Below are positions 10,352 to 22,300 of a stretch of 64,000 nucleotides of DNA, piece by piece (position 1 is the first letter of the stretch; every line of letters starts with the position of its first letter). Location: positions 7,846,948-7,910,947 of the forward strand of contig JAQNBH010000005.1 in the NCBI GenBank assembly GCA_028752905.1, in the 5' to 3' direction. The stretch is from Cladorhizidae sp. MBARI D1340-BT2 (lineage: Eukaryota > Porifera > Demospongiae > Poecilosclerida > Cladorhizidae). The position numbers and the translations under genes were made by a program. The notes beneath the pieces are model-generated. The model was not told where the DNA came from. It did no database searches and saw nothing but the letters and a program-made list of their open reading frames with translations.

Positions 10352-13300
10352 GTGAGTTGTGTATGTTGTTGCTGCTACAAGATGAAAGAGAGAGCCATTG
10401 TTGGTTTTGAACTGGCTAATTTACATCTTTAAATGCACACAACTGAAACTGAAAGTATCCAATTATATACATGGTCGCCAACCCTGGCAGGAATGATTGA
10501 GGGCGCTCAGCTGTGGGTGCAGGGAAGGTGCATGCATGTAGCCATGGCTACACACCCTGGCAGGAATGTTTGAGGGTGCTCAGCCGTGGGTGCAGGGAAG
10601 GTGCATGCATGTAGCCATGGTTACACACCCTGGCAGGAATGATTGAGGTGTTTAGCCGTGGGTGCAGGGAAGGTGCATGCATGTAGCCATGGCTACACAC
10701 CCTGGCAGGAATGATTGAGGGCGCTCAGCTGTGGGTGCAGGGAAGGTGCATGCATGTAGCCATGGTTACACACCCTGGCAGGAATGATTGAGGGCGCTTA
10801 GCCGTAGGTGCAGGTAAGGTGCATGCATGCAGCCATGGTTACACACCCTGGCAGGAATGATTGAGGTGTTCAACCGTGAGTACAGGGAAGGTGCATGCAT
10901 GTAGCCATGGCTACATTGTGCTCTGGCAGGAATGATTGAGGTGCTCAGTCTTGTGTACAGGTGCATGCATGTACACGTAGCCATGGCTACATTGTGCTGT
11001 GGCAGGAATGATTGAGGGTGCTCAGCCTTGTGTACAGGTGCATGCATGTACATGTAGCCATGGCTACATTGTGCTGTGGCAGGAATGATTGAGGGTGCTC
11101 AGCCTTGTGTACAGGTGCATGCATGTACATGTAGCCATGGCTACATTGTGCTGTGGCAGGAATGATTGAGGGTGCTCAGCCTTGTGTACAGGTGCATGCA
11201 TGTACATGTAGCCATGGCTACATTGTGCTGTGGCAGGAATGATTGAGGGTGCTCAGCCTTGTGTACAGGTGCATGCATGTACATGTAGCCATGGCTACAT
11301 TGTGCTGTGGCAGGAATGATTGAGGGTGCTCAGCCTTGTGTACAGGTGCATGCATGTACATGTAGCCATGGCTACATTGTGCTGTGGCAGGAATGATTGA
11401 GGGTGCTCAGCCTTGTGTACAGGTGCATGCATGTACATGTAGCCATGGCTACATTGTGCTGTGGCAGGAATGATTGAGGGTGCTCAGCCTTGTGTACAGG
11501 TGCATGCATGTACATGTAGCCATGGCTACATTGTGCTGTGGCAGGAATGATTGAGGTGCTCAGCCTTGTGTACAGGTGCATGCATGTACATGTAGCCGGC
11601 TACATTGTGCTGTGGCAGGAATGATGGAGGTGCTCAGTCATGGATGCATAAGAAATGCGTTGGAATGTTTTGTCTGTCATGAAATTCCGGAATGCGCAGT
11701 AATCGATAGATTTTCGACATGCACGATCCTGTTTTGGGTCGAGTTGGGCTGAAGATATACAAAGAATCTCTGCAGGTGCACAACCTTACAAAGTCCTTTC
11801 ATTAAAATTTTGCACATAGACTCTTATGGTGAGGTGAAGACTCGAAGGATAGTTCATGCATGGGTCTTCTAAGTCATGAGACATTGCGAGTTCAAGTGTG
11901 GCACACGTCAGTATCATGCTACTGTTATAGCCAGAGTTAGTGTGGCACATGTCAGTATCATGTCACTGTTATAGCCAGAGTTAGTGTGGCACATGTCAGT
12001 ATCATGTCACAGAGTTAGTGTGGCACATGTCAGTATCATGTCACTGTTATAGCCAGAGGCACACGTCAGTATCATGTCACTGTTATAGCCAGAGTTAGTG
12101 TGGCACATGTCAGTATCATGTCACTGTTATAGCCAGAGTTAGTGTGGCACATGTCAGTATCATGTCACTGTTATAGCCAGAGTTAGTGTGGCACATGTCA
12201 GTATCATGTCACTGTTATAGCCAGAGTTAGTGTGGCACATGTCAGTATCATGTCACTGTTATAGCCAGAGTTAGTGTGGCACATGTCAGTATCATGTCAC
12301 TGTTATAGCCAGAGTTAGTGTGGCACATGTCAGTATCATGTCACTGTTATAGCCAGAGTTAGTGTGGCACATGTCAGTATCACTCTGTATCTGCTCGAGC
12401 CAGTAGTAGGATGGCAAAGTGAAGTTCAACATCAAAGTTAGGGATCCGTAGCAGCCATGAAAAATATACGCCAATGGATGTCTGAGTGCCCTTAAGGGTT
12501 TAAGACAAACTCCACACCATTCAGTTCTCTGGCTATCTCTCTGTTGCTTGTACTGTCAGATTATCCCACATTGCTAACAGTCAGAATGTGTGACAACTCC
12601 ACAACACACAGAAGCCAGCAACACGACACAGAGGACGGATATGCCACAGGATGTCCAAGAATTCCTGGAATACTTGAGTCTACATATCCCAGGATACCCA
12701 CATTGGGGCTGCCCACCACAGGGTAAGCTGTCATGGATCTGTGACACAATTAATTGAGTCCAGAGGACAAGCCGCACGAATTATTCACAAGGCCAGTTCA
12801 CAGTATGACAGAAAGCAATCTGTTCCATTGAATCCGTTTGCATTGCATGTGCCATTCCGTTGAGTCCACTACATATGAACCTTTGACCAGCAATCATTAC
12901 TAGAACTCAAGTTAGAGTTGGATTTGATTTTTCTATTGGCTATCAGGAGGAGGCTGTTTTCTTAGACCTTTTCTAAGGCCTTCGACAAGCCTCCTCATCC
13001 TCATCCTCTTCCTATCTCCTCTTCATCGAGTGTCTGGCCTATCTGGGTCTCTCCTGAAATGGTGTAGGACTTGCTTGTCTGACCTCCCATCATAAGGTTA
13101 ACTGGACACTTATCTGCCTTCAAAAAAGGTTTCTCCAGGGTTCCTCCAGGGTCTGTTCTGGGACCTCTCCTTTTTACCATTTTCACAAACCACCTTTTTG
13201 TCACCAAACTCGAGTCATGCATGTTGATGATGTTGTTCTTTATAGATGTCGGAAGAGACAGAAGTTGATGCTATCATTGAATTCTCTCTGGCTCCTCCAA

Positions 13301-16300
13301 ATCATTCCCTCCTCCCAACCCTCCCATCTACCTCATCCTAATCCCAGAACTCACCATTTCCTTCCATTAATCTCTCCCTTTCTTCGAACACTTTCGCACC
13401 AGTTGTCCATTTCTGTTAATCTGTGGAGGTCTTCTTGTTAGTGCTCCTACTAATTTAAGTTTTAAATGTATGCTGCCCTTTCACTATTTAATTACTTGAT
13501 CACTTTTTTCCTCTTAATTTATTTGTTTTCGTATAATTTTATCATTAATATATATTTTTTTAATTGCCTTGTTCACTATTGTTTATCATCTTAGGATAGG
13601 TGGCATGCAGTTGCCTAGCTAGCCAGCCAGCCAGTCAGCTACTGCTGGACATTACTGCCACCTGTTGCATGCAGCTTGTGTATTATCAGTTCCAGTGCAA
13701 GATATCTGCTCCAGTTGCAGAGAGTCTACTGATTAACCAGCTCTATAGCTTAGCTATGCCTGCAATCAGCTCACTTGCTTACTGAATTATAGTCTTTGGT
13801 GAGCCAGCTTAATTGCCACTCAAAGGGAAGGACAAGATAGGAGTCAATGGAAGACAAGTCTGCTACAAGACAGTCCTGAGAGATGATGGGAACATGAGTG
13901 TGTGTGTGTGTGTGTGTGTGTGAGTGTGTGTGTGTGTCTGTCTGTGTGTGTGTGTGTGTGTGCACGCGTGTGTAAGACAAAGGTAAGGAAATGAGAGAGG
14001 ATTGTTTGGCCAGCCATGGCAGCAAAGACTTGGAGTTGTATATGCACAAATCCCCCCCCCCCCCCCTCCCCCCTCCCATGCACACACATAAAAGTTAATT
14101 GACATCATAATCATTATGACACTATCACCATTATTACTCTCACCCCATTATTACCAGCATAGTATAATTATGATTCATGGGGTGTTGATTGCAGATGAAT
14201 TTGGACCAGTTTCAAGATCAGTTTAAAGCTAATGACATAACAGGCTATGAATTGCTGGTATGTGGACTCCACCCACATTGCATACACCGCACCTCCCCAC
14301 ACACTGCTGCATGCCTCACCACCACACCCCATGACCCTCATCCCGTCACATCCCATGACCCTCATCCCATCACATCCTGCATTCCTCTTCACTCACCTGC
14401 TCCTCCCCATTCTTTCCCCTCTCCCATTTCTCCTTACTCCTCCATGCTCCTCTAACCTTATTCCCCTCCCCCTTCCCTCCTACCTACCTCTCCTCCTACC
14501 TCTCTCTCCTCTCTCCCCTTCTACCACTCCCTCTCCTCCTCCCTCTCCTCCTCTCTCCCTTTCTCTCACCCTTCCAACTCCTCTACCACTCCCTCTCCTC
14601 CTCCTCCTCCCTCTCCCTCCTCCTCCCTCTCCCTCCTCCTCCTCCCTCTCCTCCTCCTCCTCCCTCTCCTCCTCCTCCCTCTCCCTCCTCCTCCTCCCTC
14701 TCCCTCCTCCTCCTCCCTCTCCTCCTCCTCCCTCTCCTCCTCCTCCCTCTCCTCCTCCTCCCTCTCCTCCCCTCCTACTCCTCCCTCCTCCTCCCTCTTC
14801 CTTCTCTCTTCCCTTCTACCACTCCCTCACCCCCTCCTCCCTCTCTCCCTCTCCTCCTCCTCCTCCTCCTCCCTCTCCTCCTCCCTCTCTCTTCTCTTCT
14901 CTCTCCCCTTCTACCACACCCTCTCCCTCTCCTACCACTCCTCCTCTCCTCCTTCTCGCTCTCCCTCTCCTTCCACCCCCCTGTCAGAGGATAACGCCTG
15001 ATGATGTAAAAGCCATGAACTGTACAGACAAGAAGAAAAAGTAAGTTACCAAAACAAGCTGCAGGGCATGAATGGAGTACTCTACCACTGGCTATGTATG
15101 TCTAAGATCGAGGATGTGGTTTCACAAATCTAAGGCTGTAGTTTGGAATTGTGCAACACTATTTCCCCAAAAGTGCTCCAGTATACAGTAATGGAGTTAT
15201 CGATTGGACAACAATATGTTAGTATGTCACTAAAGCACATAAAAGGCACTCTCCAGAAGAAGGAGCTCATTCAGTCACGAGTTTCAGATCTAGTTTAATA
15301 ACTCAGAACATTTGAGTTGGTGTGTGTATTTGTGATGGAGCAGGGGTCTGTGTATCTTGTTCCCAGGGCTATGAAGAAGGCTCTTGGCACTCTCAGTGGA
15401 AACTCCATCTCCAAAAAAACGAAGTCCAAGAAAGAAAGGTTTGTAGTGGTGACTACTTTCACACATATGTCAGTGTTTCATGGGGATGGGCTTCCCTGGG
15501 ATAACCCCCCCCCCCCCCCCCCACCCCCCTGCCCCCTTCCTCTCCTCTCCATAGTTCCCCCCAAGAATTTTGAAAATCACTAATTGATTGATTATTTATC
15601 ATCAGTCATCAGTAGATGGTTGCAGTCTGCTTGTTAAAAGCACTTTTTAGGTCTATCTTCAAAATCACAATGCAGCCCCAATCCCCCTTTGCTAAATGCA
15701 CAAAGAGCAAGTTTAAGAACATTGTCCTGGCTAGATTTTGCTGACAGAGTTTGGAGTGCTCTGCTAAGCAGTGTACACACAACTTATAAGTGAGCCCTCA
15801 GTGGGAAGTTGTGTGGAAGACTTGGTATTGCTGTGCGTGGTGTCCCTATGTATTCACCGTACACAACGCTCCCCAGTAAAGGAACATGAACGGGTCACCC
15901 ACCTTAAATATAGTGGGCATATGTAAACTGGGAATGGTCATCGTAATGAAAAGAAAGATCAGATAAAATGGCAGCAGATTTGAAGCTAGAGAAAGAGACC
16001 TAGCTATACAGGCAAGTGAGAATGGGTGGTTAATGGCTGACAGGAAAAGATGATGGTGTTTCATTCTGACATGGCTACTCAATTCTGACATGGATGCTCA
16101 TAATTCATCAACATGCTCTAGCCATGATGGTGGGGTGGGACTCCACCATTTTCGTCATGGTCATGCATAAAACTACTATCAGTCTTTAAGTGCTAAATGT
16201 GTCACGAGAGCAATTAGTTCTTGTCAGCTTCTGCACAGTCTTCCCCTTACGCTGAGAATCTCTGCAGAAAGTACTGCGTCAGCTTCTTGTTCTTATCGGC

Positions 16301-19300
16301 ACTCAATGCCTTGCATGTGTTCCTGGCATACCATAGCTACTACCCAGTGTGCACTAGAGGCATGTGTTCCTGGTCTAGTATACCATAGCTACTACCCAGT
16401 GTGCACTAGAGGCATGTGTTCCTGGTCTAGTATACCATAGCTACTACCCAGTGTGCACTAGGGGCATGTGTTCCTGGTCTAGTATACCATAGCTACTACC
16501 CAGTGTCCACTAGAGGCATGTGTTCCTGGTCTAGTATACCATAGCTACTACCCAGTGTGCACTAGAGGCATGTGTTCCTGGCCTAGTATACCATAGCTAC
16601 TACCCAGTGTGCACTAGGGGCATGTGTTCCTGGTCTAGTATACCATAGCTACTACCCAGTGTGCACTAGGGGCATGTGTTCCTGGTCTAGTATACCATAG
16701 CTACTACCCAGTGTGCACTAGAGGCATGTGTTCCTGGTCTAGTATACCATAGCTACTACCCAGTGTGCACTAGAGGCATGTGTTCCTGGTCTAGTATACC
16801 ATAGCTACTACCCAGTGTCCACTAGAGGCATGTGTTCCTGGTCTAGTATACCATAGCTACTACCCAGTGTGCACTAGAGGCATGTGTTCCTGGCCTAGTA
16901 TACCATAGCTACTACCCAGTGTGCACTAGAGGCATGTGTTCCTGGTCTAGTATACCATAGCTACTACCCAGTGTGCACTAGAGGCATGTGTTCCTGGTCT
17001 AGTATACCATAGCTACTACCCAGTGTGCACTAGAGGCATGTGTTCCTGGTCTAGTATACCATAGCTACTACCCAGTGTGCACTAGGGGCATGTGTTCCTG
17101 GTCTAGTATACCATAGCTACTACCCAGTGTGCACTAGGGGCATGTGTTCCTGGTCTAGTATACCATAGCTACTACCCAGTGTGCACTAGAGGCATGTGTT
17201 CCTGGTCTAGTATACCATAGCTACTACCCAGTGTGCACTAGGGGCATGTGTTCCTGGTCTAGTATACCATAGCTACTACCCAGTGTGCACTAGAGGCATG
17301 TGTTCCTGGTCTAGTATACCATAGCTACTACCCAGTGTGCACTAGGGGCATGTGTTCCTGGTCTAGTATACCATAGCTACTACCCAGTGTGCACTAGAGG
17401 CATGTGTTCCTGGTCTAGTATACCATAGCTACTACCCAGTGTGCACTAGAGGCATGTGTTCCTGGCCTAGTATACCATAGCTACTACCCAGTGTGCACTA
17501 GAGGCATGTGTTCCTGGTCTAGTATACCATAGCTACTACCCAGTGTGCACTAGAGGCATGTGTTCCTGGTCTAGTATACCATAGCTACTACCCAGTGTGC
17601 ACTAGAGGCATGTGTTCCTGGCCTAGTATACCATAGCTACTACCCAGTGTGCACTAGAGGCATGTGTTACTGCTCTAGTATACCATAGCTACTACCCAGT
17701 GTGCACTAGAGGCATGTGTTCCTGGTCTAGTATACCATAGCTACTACCCAGTGTGCACTAGAGGCATGTGTTCCTGGTCTAGTATACCATAGCTACTACC
17801 CAGTGTGCACTAGAGGCATGTGTTCCTGGCCTAGTATACCATAGCTACTACCCAGTGTGCACTAGAGGCATGTGTTCCTGGTCTAGTATACCATAGCTAC
17901 TACCCAGTGTGCACTAGGGGCATGTGTTCCTGCTCTAGTATACCATAGCTACTACCCAGTGTGCACTAGGGGCATGTGTTCCTGGTCTAGTATACCATAG
18001 CTACTACCCAGTGTGCACTAGGGGCATGTGTTCCTGGTCTAGTATACCATAGCTACTACCCAGTGTGCACTAGAGGCATGTGTTCCTGGTCTAGTATACC
18101 ATAGCTACTACCCAGTGTGCACTAGGGGCATGTGTTCCTGGTCTAGTATACCATAGCTACTACCCAGTGTGCACTAGAGGCATGTGTTCCTGGTCTAGTA
18201 TACCATAGCTACTACCCAGTGTGCACTAGGGGCATGTGTTCCTGTTCTAGTATACCATAGCTACTACCCAGTGTGCACTAGAGGCATGTGTTCCTGGTCT
18301 AGTATACCATAGCTACTACCCAGTGTGCACTAGAGGCATGTGTTCCTGGTCTAGTATACCATAGCTACTACCCAGTGTGCACTAGGGGCATGTGTTTCCT
18401 GGTCTAGTATACCATAGCTACTACCCAGTGTGCACTAGAGGCATGTGTTCCTGGTCTAGTATACCATAGCTACTACCCAGTGTCCACTAGGGGCATGTGT
18501 TCCTGGTCTAGTATACCATAGCTACTACCCAGTGTGCACTAGAGGCATGTGTTCCTGGTCTAGTATACCATAGCTACTACCCAGTGTGCACTAGGGGAAT
18601 GTGTTCCTGGTCTAGTATACCATAGCTACTACCCAGTGTGCACTAGAGGCATGTGTTCCTGGCCTAGTATACCATAGCTACTACCCAGTGTGCACTAGGG
18701 ACATGTGTTCCTGGTCTAGTATACCATAGCCACTACCCAGTGTGCACTAGAGGCATGTGTTCCTGGTCTAGTATACCATAGCTACTACCCAGTGTGCACT
18801 AGGGGCATGTGTTCCTGGTCTAGTATACCATAGCTACTACCCAGTGTGCACTAGAGGCATGTGTTCCTGGTCTAGTATACCATAGCTACTACCCAGTGTG
18901 CACTAGAGGCATGTGTTCCTGGTCTAGTATACCATAGCTACTACCCAGTGTGCACTAGAGGCATGTGTTCCTGGCCTAGTATACCATAGCTACTACCCAG
19001 TGTGCACTAGAGGCATGTGTTCCTGCTCTAGTATACCATAGCTACTACCCAGTGTGCACTAGAGGCATGTGTTCCTGGTCTAGTATACCATAGCTACTAC
19101 CCAGTGTGCACTAGAGGCATGTGTTCCTGGTCTAGTATACCATAGCTACTACCCAGTGTGCACTAGGGGCATGTGTTCCTGCTCTAGTATACCATAGCTA
19201 CTACCCAGTGTGCACTAGAGGCATGTGTTCCTGGTCTAGTATACCATAGCTACTACCCAGTGTGCACTAGAGGCATGTGTTCCTGGTCTAGTATACCATA

Positions 19301-22300
19301 GCTACTACCCAGTGTGCACTAGGGGCATGTGTTCCTGCTCTAGTATACCATACCATAGCTACTACCCAGTGTGCACTAGAGGCATGTGTTCCTGGTCTAG
19401 TATACCATAGCTACTACCCAGTGTGCACTAGAGGCATGTGTTCCTGGCCTAGTATACCATAGCTACTACCCAGTGTGCACTAGGGGCATGTGTTCCTGGT
19501 CTAGTATACCATAGCTACTACCCAGTGTGCACTAGAGGCATGTGTTCCTGGTCTAGTATACCATAGCTACTACCCAGTGTGCACTAGGGGCATGTGTTCC
19601 TGGTCTAGTATACCATAGCTACTACCCAGTGTGCACTAGAGGCATGTGTTCCTGGTCTAGTATACCATAGCTACTACCCAGTGTGCACTAGGGGCATGTG
19701 TTCCTGGTCTAGTATACCATAGCTACTACCCAGTGTGCACTAGAGGCATGTGTTCCTGCTCTAGTATACCATAGCTACTACCCAGTGTGCACTAGAGGCA
19801 TGTGTTCCTGGTCTAGTATACCATAGCTACTACCCAGTGTGCACTAGGGGCATGTGTTCCTGGTCTAGTATACCATAGCTACTACCCAGTGTGCACTAGA
19901 GGCATGTGTTCCTGGTCTAGTATGCCATAGCTACTACCCAGTGTGCACTAGGGGCATGTGTTCCTGGTCTAGTATACCATAGCTACTACCCAGTGTGCAC
20001 TAGAGGCATGTGTTCCTGGTCTAGTATACCATAGCTACTACCCAGTGTGCACTAGAGGCATGTGTTCCTGGCCTAGTATACCATAGCTACTACCCAGTGT
20101 GCACTAGGGGCATGTGTTCCTGGTCTAGTATACCATAGCTACTACCCAGTGTCCACTAGGGGCATGTGTTCCTGGTCTAGTATACCATAGCTACTACCCA
20201 GTGTGCACTAGAGGCATGTGTTCCTGGTCTAGTATACCATAGCTACTACCCAGTGTGCACTAGGGGCATGTGTTCCTGGCCTAGTATACCATAGCTACTA
20301 CCCAGTGTGCACTAGGGGCATGTGTTCCTGGTCTAGTATACCATAGCTACTACCCAGTGTGCACTAGGGGCATGTGTTCCTGGTCTAGTATACCATAGCT
20401 ACTACCCAGTGTGCACTAGAGGCATGTGTTACTGCTCTAGTATACCATAGCTACTACCCAGTGTGCACTAGAGGCATGTGTTCCTGGTCTAGTATACCAT
20501 AGCTACTACCCAGTGTGCACTAGGGGCATGTGTTCCTGGTCTAGTATACCATAGCTACTACCCAGTGTGCACTAGAGGCATGTGTTACTGCTCTAGTATA
20601 CCATAGCTACTACCCAGTGTGCACTAGAGGCATGTGTTCCTGGTCTAGTATACCATAGCTACTACCCAGTGTGCACTAGAGGCATGTGTTCCTGGCCTAG
20701 TATACCATAGCTACTACCCAGTGTGCACTAGAGGCATGTGTTCCTGGTCTAGTATACCATAGCTACTACCCAGTGTGCACTAGGGGCATGTGTTCCTGTT
20801 CTAGTATACCATAGCTACTACCCAGTGTGCACTAGAGGCATGTGTTCCTGGTCTAGTATACCATAGCTACTACCCAGTGTGCACTAGAGGCATGTGTTCC
20901 TGGTCTAGTATACCATAGCTACTACCCAGTGTGCACTAGGGGCATGTGTTTCCTGGTCTAGTATACCATAGCTACTACCCAGTGTGCACTAGGGGCATGT
21001 GTTCCTGGTCTAGTATACCATAGCTACTACCCAGTGTGCACTAGAGGCATGTGTTCCTGGTCTAGTATACCATAGCTACTACCCAGTGTCCACTAGGGGC
21101 ATGTGTTCCTGGTCTAGTATACCATAGCTACTACCCAGTGTGCACTAGAGGCATGTGTTCCTGGTCTAGTATACCATAGCTACTACCCAGTGTGCACTAG
21201 GGGAATGTGTTCCTGGTCTAGTATACCATAGCTACTACCCAGTGTGCACTAGAGGCATGTGTTCCTGGCCTAGTATACCATAGCTACTACCCAGTGTGCA
21301 CTAGGGACATGTGTTCCTGGTCTAGTATACCATAGCCACTACCCAGTGTGCACTAGAGGCATGTGTTCCTGGTCTAGTATACCATAGCTACTACCCAGTG
21401 TGCACTAGAGGCATGTGTTCCTGGTCTAGTATACCATAGCTACTACCCAGTGTGCACTAGAGGCATGTGTTCCTGGCCTAGTATACCATAGCTACTACCC
21501 AGTGTGCACTAGAGGCATGTGTTCCTGCTCTAGTATACCATAGCTACTACCCAGTGTGCACTAGAGGCATGTGTTCCTGGTCTAGTATACCATAGCTACT
21601 ACCCAGTGTGCACTAGAGGCATGTGTTCCTGGTCTAGTATACCATAGCTACTACCCAGTGTGCACTAGGGGCATGTGTTCCTGCTCTAGTATACCATAGC
21701 TACTACCCAGTGTGCACTAGAGGCATGTGTTCCTGGTCTAGTATACCATAGCTACTACCCAGTGTGCACTAGAGGCATGTGTTCCTGGTCTAGTATACCA
21801 TAGCTACTACCCAGTGTGCACTAGGGGCATGTGTTCCTGCTCTAGTATACCATACCATAGCTACTACCCAGTGTGCACTAGAGGCATGTGTTCCTGGTCT
21901 AGTATACCATAGCTACTACCCAGTGTGCACTAGAGGCATGTGTTCCTGGCCTAGTATACCATAGCTACTACCCAGTGTGCACTAGGGGCATGTGTTCCTG
22001 GTCTAGTATACCATAGCTACTACCCAGTGTGCACTAGAGGCATGTGTTCCTGGTCTAGTATACCATAGCTACTACCCAGTGTGCACTAGGGGCATGTGTT
22101 CCTGGTCTAGTATACCATAGCTACTACCCAGTGTGCACTAGAGGCATGTGTTCCTGGTCTAGTATACCATAGCTACTACCCAGTGTGCACTAGGGGCATG
22201 TGTTCCTGGTCTAGTATACCATAGCTACTACCCAGTGTGCACTAGAGGCATGTGTTCCTGCTCTAGTATACCATAGCTACTACCCAGTGTGCACTAGGGG

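Larger units (their letters stand above)
10352..14194 (+). other. Intron 1
   Basis: 3.8 kb, GTGAGT...TTGATTGCAG. It contains the 71-77-bp array, a 44-bp array, a LINE RT relic, TG microsatellites and a C-rich run at about 14053-14075. The unique parts 11640-11925, 12390-12940 and 13445-13900 show nothing recognisable. Confidence 0.7.

Noticed and set aside
14247..15044. 265-codon Pro/Ser/Leu frame
   Set aside because: It reads through the intron 2 CTC tract. Only the final 53 nt (exon 3) are supported as coding, and in phase with exon 2.
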